The notes beneath the pieces were generated by a model. It ran no database searches, was not told where the DNA came from, and saw nothing but the letters and a program-made list of their open reading frames with translations. 64,000 nt of DNA from Gemmatimonadaceae bacterium (GTDB lineage: Bacteria; Gemmatimonadota; Gemmatimonadetes; Gemmatimonadales; Gemmatimonadaceae): contig DASQFN010000011.1 in NCBI GenBank assembly GCA_035633115.1, forward strand, positions 62,001 through 126,000, given 5' to 3'. This document shows, piece by piece, positions 1 through 8,214 of this stretch (its first letter is position 1; every line of letters begins with the position of its first letter). The position numbers and the translations under genes were made by a program.

Positions 1-2
1 CC

Positions 3-77
3 GCCGCCACCAACACCCCCCGCTCCACCAAGCCCTCCCGCCGCGCCGGCGAAAGCCTCGGCATGATCCGCAACTGA
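3..77 (+). CDS. 3' end of a truncated CDS, unidentified
   Basis: The frame beginning at base 3 is open from the window edge and ends at a TGA at 75-77. It gives about 24 residues rich in Thr, Ser, Pro and Arg, ending in GESLGMIRN. The other two forward frames also run for about 20 codons and look like Pro-rich low complexity, so the choice of frame is tentative. No family can be named. The following 174 bases up to the LysM gene contain no gene that I can see. Confidence 0.3.
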   Translation, partial: AATNTPRSTKPSRRAGESLGMIRN

Positions 78-251
78 GTTAACGCAGGTGATCGCGATCC
101 GATGCAGGTAGAGGCCGTAGTACTGGACGGAGAGCGCGTGCGGCTCGAGGCCCGAATCCGAAGCGCCAATCTCGCTGATTAATGGCCCGCAACGTGCCCT
201 CTAATCCAGGTCCGCGCGAGGTCGCGCGGCGCCATCCAGGAGGAGGGGCAT

Positions 252-614
252 ATGGGGATCTTCGATAACAAGCCGGGATCGATTTTCGGTAACGATCCGG
301 ACGGCGGCATTCTCAATCGAAAGAAATCGGACAAGCCGGATTTTTCGGATACGACATCGGGCGCTTCCGGCGCCGGCGGGTCGGCTGCACCCGCAGACTT
401 CTCGGATGTGTCCAGCGGCGCGTCGACATCGGCGCCCACCGGCGGCGCTGGGCAGATGTATACGGTGAAGAGCGGCGACTCGTTGAGCAAGATCGCCAAG
501 CGTGTCTACGGTGACGCGAGCAAGTGGCAGCGCATCTACGAAGCCAACCGTGACAAGATCAAGAACCCCGATCTCATTCACCCCGGCCAGGAATTCATGA
601 TTCCCGACGCCTGA
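252..614 (+). CDS. LysM domain protein, small
   Basis: This 120-residue protein has a low-complexity Gly/Ser/Ala/Asp N-terminal half and one LysM module at about residues 68-118 (YTVKSGDSLSKIAKRVYG, later HPGQEFMIP). LysM modules bind N-acetylglucosamine polymers such as peptidoglycan. No signal peptide is visible, so a cytoplasmic or non-classically placed protein of the YgaU/BON-LysM kind is possible. The ATG at 252 is preceded by a strong AGGAGG about 6 bases upstream. It is followed 22 bases later by a lipoprotein gene on the same strand, so the two are probably co-transcribed. The LysM call is firm; the biological role is not. Confidence 0.85.
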   Translation: MGIFDNKPGSIFGNDPDGGILNRKKSDKPDFSDTTSGASGAGGSAAPADFSDVSSGASTSAPTGGAGQMYTVKSGDSLSKIAKRVYGDASKWQRIYEANRDKIKNPDLIHPGQEFMIPDA

Positions 615-636
615 CCAACGAATTTCAGGAGAAGCT

Positions 637-1113
637 ATGTACCGCCTTACAAGCGCGACACTGTTGCGCGCAGCCACACTTGCACTAATCATCCCCGTCG
701 TCGCATGCGGGAAAAAGGACGAGGCATACACCGAGCCCAGCGCATCGACTACGACGATTCCGCCCGCTGCTCCGGTCGCCGCAGCGCTCGTAGTCGAGGA
801 GATAGACGTCGGAAAGGGCCTCAATCCGGACAGGACGCTGAAGGATAAGACCGACGACTTCGCCGTGCGCGATACGATCTACGCCTCGGTCAAGACGGAG
901 GGAGCTTCGGCCGGCTCGAGGCTCGCTGCGAAATGGACATTCCAGTCAGGGCAGACCGTGAGCGAGTCGTCTCAGAACATTTCCCCGACCGGCGGCGAGA
1001 CCAGGCACGAATTCCACCTCGCGAAAGCGAGTGCGTGGCCAAAGGGTGACTACAAGGTAGAGATTCTGCTCGACGGCGTCTCGGCCGGGACGAAGGATTT
1101 CAGCATCAAGTAA
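637..1113 (+). CDS. Predicted lipoprotein of unknown function
   Basis: This 158-residue protein has a type II signal peptide: a short basic start, a hydrophobic stretch and a lipobox ending VVAC, with the modified Cys at about residue 24. The mature part starts with a Lys/Asp/Glu and Thr/Ala-rich linker, followed by a domain of about 100 residues rich in beta-type sequence (DTIYASVKTEG, WTFQSGQTV, GDYKVEILLDG). This resembles the immunoglobulin-like folds of periplasmic lipoproteins. I do not recognise a named family. AGGAG lies just upstream of the ATG at 637. A strong hairpin terminator follows the stop codon. Confidence 0.75.
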   Translation: MYRLTSATLLRAATLALIIPVVACGKKDEAYTEPSASTTTIPPAAPVAAALVVEEIDVGKGLNPDRTLKDKTDDFAVRDTIYASVKTEGASAGSRLAAKWTFQSGQTVSESSQNISPTGGETRHEFHLAKASAWPKGDYKVEILLDGVSAGTKDFSIK

Positions 1114-1130
1114 CCGCGCCCAGCCCGCTG

Positions 1131-1170
1131 AAAAAAAACTCCCGACGCCGGAACCGGCGTCGGGAGTTTT
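1131..1170. terminator. Bidirectional intrinsic terminator
   Basis: An A-tract (1131-1137) leads into a 14-bp stem (1138-1151 with 1154-1167, ACTCCCGACGCCGG and its complement) followed by TTTT. It sits 17 bases after the lipoprotein stop. The A-tract and T-tract make it look usable in both directions. Confidence 0.85.
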
Positions 1171-1376
1171 CACTCGGAGCTTTCGCCCTCAGAAGAACGT
1201 CACGAGCAGAAGTTCCTGCCGCACTCTCAGCAAGAATGGGTTTTGCGGGCAGTCACCATGGCGGGGACGGTCCATGACGACCAGGGCGATGATACACGCC
1301 GCGCCGGAAAATTATGTTTCTACTATATAAATAAAGGACCTCCCTGTCTGTCCAGTTTCCCCACTAGCGAGGCATA

Positions 1377-1760
1377 ATGGCAAGTGAATCAGCTTCGGGC
1401 GGCGCCACGCTCCACCGGTGGGAGGACATGCCGAAGGAGCGCGTCAACGACATGCTCGACAGACGGCTCATCACTGGTGAGCGCGTGATGCTCGCGCACG
1501 TGTATCTGAAGAAGGGATGCATCGTGCCGAAGCATTCGCACGAGAATGAGCAGATCACGTACATCCTCGAGGGGGCGCTAAAATTCCATCTTGGAGAGGA
1601 CCAGCGTGAGAATGTGGTTGTGCACGCTGGGGAGGTGCTCCACATCCCATCGAATCTGCCGCATCAGGCGGAAGCGCTCGAAGATACTGTCGACGTAGAC
1701 GTTTTCAGCCCGCCGCGAGAAGACTGGCTGAACAAAACGGACAGCTACCTCCGGAAATAG
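1377..1760 (+). CDS. Cupin domain protein
   Basis: This 127-residue protein is a single small beta-barrel cupin. The first cupin motif is visible as KHSHENEQITYILEG (about residues 53-67), with two His and a Glu as metal ligands. The second motif appears as HIPSNLPHQAEAL (about 88-100). Proteins of this size act as sugar or aromatic-ring-modifying enzymes, or as ligand-binding regulators; the substrate cannot be read from the sequence. GAGG precedes the ATG, and an AT-rich promoter-like stretch (TATATAAATAAA, about 1323-1335) lies 40 bases upstream. The SDR gene begins 4 bases after its stop, so the two form a likely two-gene operon and may act on the same compound. Confidence 0.85.
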   Translation: MASESASGGATLHRWEDMPKERVNDMLDRRLITGERVMLAHVYLKKGCIVPKHSHENEQITYILEGALKFHLGEDQRENVVVHAGEVLHIPSNLPHQAEALEDTVDVDVFSPPREDWLNKTDSYLRK

Positions 1761-1763
1761 ATC

Positions 1764-2555
1764 GTGGATCTCGGGCTGCGAGGAAAGATCGCGCTCGTTG
1801 CCGCGGCGAGCAGGGGACTTGGACGCGCGGTAGCGGAGGAGCTGGCGGCCGAGGGCGCGTCGCTCGTCATCTGCGCGCGCGGCGAGACGGCGCTGCACGA
1901 AGCTGCAGCTGCCATCAGAGGATCGAGTGGTGTCGAAGTCGAAGCCGTCGCCGCGGATGTCGCGCGCCCGGAAGACGTTGAGAGACTCGTCAAGGCGGCG
2001 TTCGACCGCTTCGGACGAGTAGACATCCTCGTTACGAACGCCGGCGGACCCGCATCGGGGACGTTCGAGTCACTCGGGCCGGAGAAGTGGAGCGACGCTG
2101 TTCAGCTGACTCTCCTGAGCACGGTGAATCTGTGTCGCGCTGTACTGCCGGGAATGAGAGAACGGCGCTGGGGACGAATCATCAACGTCACGTCGATCGC
2201 CGTGAAGCAGCCGGTCGAAGGCCTGATGCTCTCCAACAGTCTTCGCGCCGGGGTGACCGGATTCGCGCGCACTCTAGCCAACGAAGTCGCACGCGATGGA
2301 ATCACCGTCAACAACATCCTCCCGGGGTACACGCGCACGCAACGCGTCGAGGAGCTAGCCCGGGCAACCGCGGCCCGCGAGAAAATCTCAGTCGCTGAAG
2401 CGATGAAGAAATCGGAGGCGGAAATCCCGATGCGGCGGCTTGGCGAGCCAAAGGAATTCGCTGCCGTTGCCGCATTTCTCGCGTCGGAGCGCGCCAGCTA
2501 CGTAACGGGAACGTCGATTCAGGTAGACGGAGGGTGGATTAAGAGCCTGTTCTAG
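1764..2555 (+). CDS. SDR-family oxidoreductase-like protein, catalytic Tyr/Lys replaced
   Basis: This 263-residue protein has a Rossmann fold: cofactor loop AASRGLG near residue 13, DVAR at about 63, NAGG at about 90, and the C-terminal NNILPGYT and VDGGW segments. By length and order it is closest to 3-oxoacyl-ACP reductase-like SDRs. Aligned to FabG, the catalytic Ser is present (INVTS), but the YxxxK pair reads SNSLR, so Tyr becomes Ser and Lys becomes Arg. From memory, a conserved SDR subgroup carries this LSNS motif, so this is probably a divergent clade and not a dead gene. The start is GTG at 1764, four bases after the cupin stop. Confidence 0.88.
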   Translation: MDLGLRGKIALVAAASRGLGRAVAEELAAEGASLVICARGETALHEAAAAIRGSSGVEVEAVAADVARPEDVERLVKAAFDRFGRVDILVTNAGGPASGTFESLGPEKWSDAVQLTLLSTVNLCRAVLPGMRERRWGRIINVTSIAVKQPVEGLMLSNSLRAGVTGFARTLANEVARDGITVNNILPGYTRTQRVEELARATAAREKISVAEAMKKSEAEIPMRRLGEPKEFAAVAAFLASERASYVTGTSIQVDGGWIKSLF

Positions 2556-2556
2556 G

Positions 2557-2574
2557 CAAACGATAGGGCGTTTG
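2557..2574 (+). terminator. Weak hairpin after the SDR gene
   Basis: CAAACG (2557-2562) and CGTTTG (2569-2574) form a 6-bp stem one base after the SDR stop. It is followed by ACCGATTTT, so it is only a weak candidate terminator. Confidence 0.35.
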
Positions 2575-2617
2575 ACCGATTTTGCGTTTTGCCTCTGGAT
2601 TGTTCTTTGAGAAGCGA

Positions 2618-4615
2618 ATGGCGGGGTCTACATTGCGCGAGTTTCATTCGCCAACTAGTGAGTTGGTGCCGTACCTCATTTCCGGACATGACGAGGGTGC
2701 TGAAACTGGTGAGGCTCGAGTCGTTTTAGTGGCAAATCCGAAATCGAAATCGGTCCGCAAGCGCGAAATGCCTTCTTCCAAGGTTGATCGAGTGACTTCC
2801 GCCAAGCAGCCGCTACGGCCAGCGACGCCTTACGACAACCTCCCCGAGGAGTCGTACGATCGCGTCGCGCGTCTGGCTGCGTGCCTCCTTCACGCTCCAA
2901 TCGCAATCGTTTCGCTGGTCGACGAGGATCGTCACGTCGTGAAGAGCAGTGTCGGGCTCACGGGCAGGTCGCGTGTCTGGAGAAAAGTCCCCCTCGCGCA
3001 GCGGTTTGCGCGGCAGGCGGTGTCGTCGCGCCAGTCCGTCGTGATCAGTGACGCCAAGGCGACGTCCGCCGGCGCGTCGGGCAACCCCGGCGCCGAAACG
3101 AAGTCGCCCGACGGCGTTGCTTATGCGGTCGCACCGATTCTTACGGTGGACGGGATGGTGATCGGAACTATCGCGGTAGTCGATCCTGCTCCGCACGCCT
3201 GGACCTCCGCCGAGGTTGCTTCTCTCGCTGATCTTTGCGACTCGGTGGTTACCGAGATGGAGCTCCGAAATGACCTCACGGCAAAGCGTGAGACGCAGGA
3301 GCATCTGCTGTACAGCACGCTCCATGACGCGCTCACGGGTTTGCCCAACCGCTCGCTGTTCACTGAGCGCCTGCGGCACTCGATGCGCCGGAACGCGCGA
3401 CACCCCGACGACATGTTCGCGGTGCTGTTTCTCGATCTCGACAGATTCAAGGACGTCAACGACAATCTCGGACACTTTGCCGGCGACGAGCTGCTGCGAG
3501 CGGTTGCCCGTCGCCTGGAAGCGTGCCTGCGCCCGGAAGACACGGTTGCACGTCTCTCCGGCGACGAGTTCGCGATTCTCCTCGAGAGCATCAGCGAAAC
3601 GAGCGATGCGGGGCGCGTCGCCGAGCGAATAGAAGAGGCGCTGTCTTTCCCGATAAACCTTGGCGGCGCGGAAGTGACGACGTCGGCGAGCATGGGCATC
3701 GTGACCAGCTCGATGTCGCAGGAGCAGCCCGAGCAGCTGCTGCGCAGCGCCGACATGGCGATGTATCGCGCGAAGGCAGCCGGCCGCGCGCGGTACGAGA
3801 TGTTCGACCGGGCCATGCACACCGACGCCCTCGCCCGTCTGCAGCTGGAGACAGACCTGCGTCGCGCAGTTGAGCAAGGCGAGTTCAGGCTCCACTACCA
3901 GCCGCTCGTGTCGCTTCGCACGGGACGCATTACAGGTCTCGAAGCGCTGCTCCGGTGGGAGCATCCTTTGCGTGGTCTCGTTCAGCCCAGCGAGTTCATT
4001 CCCATCGCGGAAGAGACCGGGCTGATAATACGTATCGGCCGGTGGGTGCTGACCGAGGCCTGCCGACAGCTGGCCGAGTGGCAGAAGGCGCATCCGCGTG
4101 AGCACCCGCTGAGCATGGGCGTGAATCTCTCGGTCAAGCAGTTCAGCCAGCCCGATCTTCTCGACCAGCTCGCAAGTGTGATACGCACCAGCGGAATCTC
4201 CCCGGGCTGTCTCCGTCTCGAGATCACGGAGGCGGCGCTGATCGACAAGGGTGGCGCGGCGATGCTCCTCCTGACGCAGATCAAGCAGCTTGGCGCGCAG
4301 GTGTATCTCGATGATTTCGGCACCGGCTACTCATCCCTCATCTATCTCCACCGGCTTCCGATCGACGCGATCAAGATCGACCGCGACCTGGTGAGCACGA
4401 TGGACACGGATGACAAGAACCTTCGACTCGTGAGGACTATACTGACATTCGCACAGATCATCGGCGTTCGAGCGGAGGCGGAGGGCATCAGCAGCGCCGA
4501 GCAGCTGCGCGAGCTGAGAGCGCTGAAGTGCGAGCACGGACAGGGCTACCTCTTCTCGGCGCCAATTCCACACGACGAGGTTGATGGGGTTCTCGAGGCG
4601 GATCCTGTCTGGTAG
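2618..4615 (+). CDS. GAF-GGDEF-EAL cyclic di-GMP signalling protein
   Basis: This is a protein of about 665 residues. An N-terminal GAF-type sensor domain (about 70-220) is followed by a GGDEF domain (about 235-395) and an EAL domain (about 410-660). The GGDEF active site is SGDEF, with an RPED inhibitory (I-site) motif placed five residues before it, as in feedback-inhibited diguanylate cyclases. The EAL domain keeps EALLRW, the DDFGTG loop, KIDR and AEG, so phosphodiesterase activity is plausible. The enzyme could both make and break c-di-GMP. No membrane segment is seen. The frame is open from 2582 (TTG); the ATG at 2618 was chosen because GAGAAG lies just upstream, and a further ATG at 2768 is possible. 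Confidence 0.9.
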   Translation: MAGSTLREFHSPTSELVPYLISGHDEGAETGEARVVLVANPKSKSVRKREMPSSKVDRVTSAKQPLRPATPYDNLPEESYDRVARLAACLLHAPIAIVSLVDEDRHVVKSSVGLTGRSRVWRKVPLAQRFARQAVSSRQSVVISDAKATSAGASGNPGAETKSPDGVAYAVAPILTVDGMVIGTIAVVDPAPHAWTSAEVASLADLCDSVVTEMELRNDLTAKRETQEHLLYSTLHDALTGLPNRSLFTERLRHSMRRNARHPDDMFAVLFLDLDRFKDVNDNLGHFAGDELLRAVARRLEACLRPEDTVARLSGDEFAILLESISETSDAGRVAERIEEALSFPINLGGAEVTTSASMGIVTSSMSQEQPEQLLRSADMAMYRAKAAGRARYEMFDRAMHTDALARLQLETDLRRAVEQGEFRLHYQPLVSLRTGRITGLEALLRWEHPLRGLVQPSEFIPIAEETGLIIRIGRWVLTEACRQLAEWQKAHPREHPLSMGVNLSVKQFSQPDLLDQLASVIRTSGISPGCLRLEITEAALIDKGGAAMLLLTQIKQLGAQVYLDDFGTGYSSLIYLHRLPIDAIKIDRDLVSTMDTDDKNLRLVRTILTFAQIIGVRAEAEGISSAEQLRELRALKCEHGQGYLFSAPIPHDEVDGVLEADPVW

Positions 4616-4682
4616 AACGGATTAGTCCCTCTTGCGCCTTTCAGAGATCTTCGCACATGAAGGTCTCTTTCTTTTCTATCTG

Positions 4683-4895
4683 GCATCTATGACGAAGGGT
4701 TCGAAGGGATTCGGCAGATTTTCCGGATTGTCTCCCGACTGGCGCCAAACCAGGCGGACCGCCACTCAGCATGTCGAGTTCTCTTGTTGTTAAAAACAAA
4801 AGAGAAATACGGTTGGGTGTGGGCACCAGTTTACGCCGGTACGACTCAAATCCGGATAATCCGTCGAATCCCTTTGAAACCTCCGTCATAGATGC
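4683..4895. repeat. Large imperfect palindrome P1 (213 bp)
   Basis: The outer arms 4683-4729 and 4849-4895 are inverted copies, with 41 of 47 positions matching. The interior (4730-4848) continues as a weaker inverted repeat to a central TTCTCTTGTTGTT / AACAAAAGAGAA hairpin. The whole element would fold into one long stem as RNA or single-stranded DNA. It lies between the c-di-GMP gene and the phosphate locus. The reverse-strand open frame inside it has no protein-like features. It occupies most of the 369-base gap 4616-4984. Confidence 0.85.
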
Positions 4896-4984
4896 TTGAG
4901 AATCGCGGGTTCGCGGCCGGCAATTGACCCAACTGCGCCCCGGGACGTAGAATCGAGCTACCTCAAAACGCGATCGTCAGCGCA

Positions 4985-5146
4985 ATGAATTCGTTCACAC
5001 TCTCCCGTCGCATTCCGATTGCTCTCATGCTTGGCCTCGCGACGCCCTTGTCCCAATTGTCCGGTCAGGGATGGCCGAACGCCGATTCGGTAACCGCAGC
5101 AATCAAGGAGCAGAGGCCGCGTGACAGGCGTGAGCGGCAGGGCTGA
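4985..5146 (+). CDS. Small putative secreted protein upstream of phoR
   Basis: This is a 53-codon open frame. The product begins MNSFTLSRR and continues with a hydrophobic stretch (IPIALMLGLATPLSQL), then a charged tail (KEQRPRDRRERQG). The layout is that of an exported peptide: basic n-region, hydrophobic core, polar mature part. The stop codon lies 21 bases before the phoR start, on the same strand. No strong ribosome site is seen before the ATG. I do not recognise a family, and chance is not excluded for an ORF of this length. Confidence 0.45.
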   Translation: MNSFTLSRRIPIALMLGLATPLSQLSGQGWPNADSVTAAIKEQRPRDRRERQG

Positions 5147-5167
5147 GAGTCCCGGGCCGCCAATCGG

Positions 5168-6889
5168 ATGAAGCTCTCCCAGAGACTGCTTCTCAACGTT
5201 CTCCTGATCGTGGCTGTGCTCGTCGCCGCTGTGGTGCTCATCATCGACCGGCGATTGCATGCGCGCATAGTCGAGCAGACAGTGACAGAGCTGGCACGCG
5301 AAGCCCGGTTCGTGGCGGTCGAGTGGCGATCGACTTTTTCGGCTGACGATCTCGCGGATGCTGCAGGCCGGGCCCTCGAGCATCGCGTTACGCTGATAAA
5401 CGACAAAGGCGTTGTCGTTGGCGATTCCGGATTCGACGGCGAAGCGCTGCGTGCATTGGAGAATCACGGCAGCCGGCCTGAGGTCGCCGCTGCGTGGCAA
5501 TCGCGTGTCGGGTCCGCGACGCGCGTCAGCGCATCCGCCGGAGACGAGGAGCTCTACGTCGCGGTGCGTGCTCCGCTGGGCGTTGCTCGCGTATCGCTCC
5601 CGACGCGCGAGCTGGAGGCCGTCTTCGCGCGAGCGCGGCGCGATGTGATGCTGGCCGGAGTGGTTGCGCTGCTTCTCGCGGTTGTACTGAGCCTTCAGTT
5701 CTCGCGCAGCATCTCGCGGCCGATCGTCGAGCTTCGCGATGTCGCGCGCGCGATTGCCGACGGTGACATGGATCGCCGTCCCGCGCTGGCCGCTCCCGGA
5801 GAAGTCGGCGATCTGGCAACTGCACTTCATCGGCTCTCGGAGCAGCTGAGTGCGCGACTGACCTCGCTGCAATCCGAGCAGGCTCTGCTGTCGGCGATCG
5901 TCGAATCTCTCGAGGAGGGAGTCATCGCGGTAGACTCTGCGTCACACGTTGTCGAGGTCAACGACGCGGCACGGAGACTGCTTGGCGTAACGGCCCCTGT
6001 TCCTTTTTCAGTCGACCTTCTCCCGCGACATGGAGCGCTCAGAGAAGCGCTCTCGAGCGCATTGCAGGGGTCGGCGCATGCGACTGTCGAGTTCGCGTAC
6101 GGTGATCGCACTCTCTCCGTCACAGCGCGTCCGCTTCCGCATGGTGGCGCCGTTCTCGCCCTGGTGGACCTCACGACGACGCGGCGTCTCGAGGCGGTCA
6201 GGAGCGATTTCGTCGCGAATGTCTCGCACGAGCTCCGTACTCCGCTGACGGTCATAGCCGGCTTTGCCGAGACGCTGTCCGATGAGACAATTCCACTCGA
6301 CGAGAGGCGCCGCTTCGCCGGGATGATCGGCACGCACACGGCGCGGCTGCAACGAATCGTGGATGATCTGCTCGATCTTTCACGAATCGAATCGGGCGGC
6401 TGGCGACCGAATCCCGTCGCGCTGGAGATCGCGCCACTCGTGGAGGATGTCGTCAGCGCACTGAGCAGCGCTGCTTCGGAGCAGCATACCAGCGTCGTCA
6501 CACGAATAGCACCAGAGGCGCGCGAGGTCTTGGCCGACAGGACCGCGCTCCGGCAGATCCTTTCCAACCTGCTCGAGAATGCAATTCGCTACACCAGGCA
6601 AGGCACGGTGACAATCTCGACGGAGCTGCCTCGAGGCGCAGAAGGCCGCGTGATCATCTCGGTCAGCGACACAGGTGCAGGGATCGCGGCGGATCATCTC
6701 CCGCGGATCTTCGAGCGATTCTACCGTGCGGACACCGGTCGCGCGCGGAAGGCAGGCGGTACCGGGCTCGGACTCGCAATCGTCAGGCATCTTGTCGAAG
6801 CGCACGGAGGCCGAGTGGAGGCAACCAGTGCACTCGGTAGAGGAACGACGATCAGGGTGTTTCTTCCTCCGCCGGGTGGCCGGTCGTGA
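5168..6889 (+). CDS. phoR: Phosphate-regulon sensor histidine kinase PhoR
   Basis: This 573-residue membrane kinase should sense phosphate status through the Pst/PhoU complex and phosphorylate PhoB. TM1 is about residues 6-27, a periplasmic domain spans about 28-155, TM2 about 158-178, HAMP about 180-232 and a PAS-like domain about 240-335. The HisKA box has the phospho-acceptor His at residue 354 (VSHELRTPL). The ATPase domain has the N-box NLLENAIRY, G1 DTGAGIA, F-box FERFYR and G2 GTGLGLAI. It is placed upstream of the porin and pst genes on the same strand, while phoB lies 7 kb away on the other strand. The stop codon overlaps a Pho-box-like site. Confidence 0.93.
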   Translation: MKLSQRLLLNVLLIVAVLVAAVVLIIDRRLHARIVEQTVTELAREARFVAVEWRSTFSADDLADAAGRALEHRVTLINDKGVVVGDSGFDGEALRALENHGSRPEVAAAWQSRVGSATRVSASAGDEELYVAVRAPLGVARVSLPTRELEAVFARARRDVMLAGVVALLLAVVLSLQFSRSISRPIVELRDVARAIADGDMDRRPALAAPGEVGDLATALHRLSEQLSARLTSLQSEQALLSAIVESLEEGVIAVDSASHVVEVNDAARRLLGVTAPVPFSVDLLPRHGALREALSSALQGSAHATVEFAYGDRTLSVTARPLPHGGAVLALVDLTTTRRLEAVRSDFVANVSHELRTPLTVIAGFAETLSDETIPLDERRRFAGMIGTHTARLQRIVDDLLDLSRIESGGWRPNPVALEIAPLVEDVVSALSSAASEQHTSVVTRIAPEAREVLADRTALRQILSNLLENAIRYTRQGTVTISTELPRGAEGRVIISVSDTGAGIAADHLPRIFERFYRADTGRARKAGGTGLGLAIVRHLVEAHGGRVEATSALGRGTTIRVFLPPPGGRS

Positions 6890-6901
6890 CAAGTTCGTTA
6901 C
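6886..6901 (+). promoter_or_regulatory. Pho-box-like site before the porin gene
   Basis: GTGAC-AAGTTC-GTTAC comprises two 5-base half-sites in direct orientation 11 bases apart. This matches the spacing of PhoB half-sites. It overlaps the phoR stop and lies 72 bases before the porin start. The same pattern occurs before pstS and phoB. Confidence 0.65.
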
Positions 6902-6973
6902 ACGCGGTGTGCACACTCGTGGGCCGAATATCGCCAAACTGTTGCTGGTAATTCTCCTCAAAAGGAGCTCACG

Positions 6974-8212
6974 GTGAAATCACGCGCAACGGTTGTCGCG
7001 TTTCTCTTGTCGCTCGCCGCCGCCCTGATACTCCCCGCTGCAGCTGCTGCCCAATACGTCCCGCCGCAGACCGCGCCACCGAAACAGGACACCACGAAGC
7101 CAGCGGGAACTTCACCGCCGCAGTCCGCCGCACCCGCTCCGGCGCCTCCCGCTCTCAATTTTTCCGGCGTCATATTCGGCAACTATCAGTATCACGGCGA
7201 GGCGGCGAACAGGGCACAGAACAGGTTCGAGCTGGAGCGCGCCTACCTGAACTTCAGGCTCGCTGCGGGTAAGCGCGCCAGTGTGCGAATCACCACCGAC
7301 GTGTTCCAGCAGACGAGCTCGACGAACAACGCCGATGCGTTCTACCGAGGGTGGGTGATACGCGCGAAGTATGCATTTTTGCAGTACGACTACATCCAGC
7401 CCGCGAAGAGCTCCGGCTTTGGTGCGCTCGCGAGGATCGGTCTCCTTCACAACATGTTCATCGATCACGAGGAGAGCTTCTGGCCGCGCTGGCTTTCGAC
7501 CGTCGCTGTAGATCGCGCGGGATACTTCTCGTCTTCCGACGCCGGCCTCGCGACTCTGCTGACCTTTCCCAACAAAATTGGCGAGCTCTACGCAGCAGTG
7601 TACAATGGCCCGGGCTACACGTCACGGGAGGTCGACCGCTTCAAGGACTACGGCGCGCGGCTCACCTTCACACCCCTCGGCAAGAGTGATCTCACCTATG
7701 TCCGCACGTTTGCGATCGACGGCTGGGTCTATCGCGGAGCCATCGCCAGCAGGTTCGTGAATGGGGGTCCCGGGCAGGTTGGCCCCGTCGGCGACGCGCT
7801 CGATCGAAACCGCTGGGGCGTTTTTGCCGGTATCAAGGATCCCCGGCTCATCATCGGTGCGGACTACGCTCAACGCGAGGACGAAGGCGAAGGTACGAGC
7901 CTGAATACGCCGGCTTCTCCACGACTCGTGAGCGATTCGACCGGACGTCTTTTCTCCGCCTACACGCACATCAAGCCGTTCCTGATTGCCAACCCCGGGT
8001 CGCCGATTCCACTCGGCATCGTCGCCCGGTGGGACCAGGTCAAGCCAAACAAGTCCAGCGACGGGCACTACAACCTCGTGATCGCGGGCCTGACCTGGGA
8101 CCTCAACAAGCAGACGGCAATCGCGCTCGACTACCAGGAGCAAACTCCAAAGGGTACGACGGCAGTTACGCCAACGAGGGTCTACTACCTGCACGTCGTC
8201 ACAAGCTTCTAG
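6974..8212 (+). CDS. Outer-membrane porin, phosphate-selective porin O/P-like
   Basis: This 412-residue protein starts with a signal peptide (ends near AAAAAQ, about residue 27) and a Pro/Thr/Ala linker (about 28-60). It then has alternating aromatic/polar strands typical of an outer-membrane barrel (NYQYHG, FELERAYLNFR, KYAFLQYDY) and ends in a C-terminal aromatic (HVVTSF). Proteins of this type located in pho loci bring phosphate or polyphosphate across the outer membrane. The GTG start at 6974 follows AAAGGAG at ideal spacing. The position between phoR and pstS and the upstream Pho box support phosphate-starvation expression. Substrate selectivity is inferred from context only. Confidence 0.85.
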   Translation: MKSRATVVAFLLSLAAALILPAAAAAQYVPPQTAPPKQDTTKPAGTSPPQSAAPAPAPPALNFSGVIFGNYQYHGEAANRAQNRFELERAYLNFRLAAGKRASVRITTDVFQQTSSTNNADAFYRGWVIRAKYAFLQYDYIQPAKSSGFGALARIGLLHNMFIDHEESFWPRWLSTVAVDRAGYFSSSDAGLATLLTFPNKIGELYAAVYNGPGYTSREVDRFKDYGARLTFTPLGKSDLTYVRTFAIDGWVYRGAIASRFVNGGPGQVGPVGDALDRNRWGVFAGIKDPRLIIGADYAQREDEGEGTSLNTPASPRLVSDSTGRLFSAYTHIKPFLIANPGSPIPLGIVARWDQVKPNKSSDGHYNLVIAGLTWDLNKQTAIALDYQEQTPKGTTAVTPTRVYYLHVVTSF

Positions 8213-8214
8213 GG

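Noticed and set aside
2813-4105. 430-residue minus-strand open frame
   Set aside because: Lies entirely antisense to the GAF-GGDEF-EAL gene and has the Arg/His/Gly composition of a high-GC shadow frame.
4641-4889. 82-residue minus-strand open frame inside palindrome P1
   Set aside because: It exists because the palindrome lacks stops in that frame; no domain, start signal or codon bias supports it.
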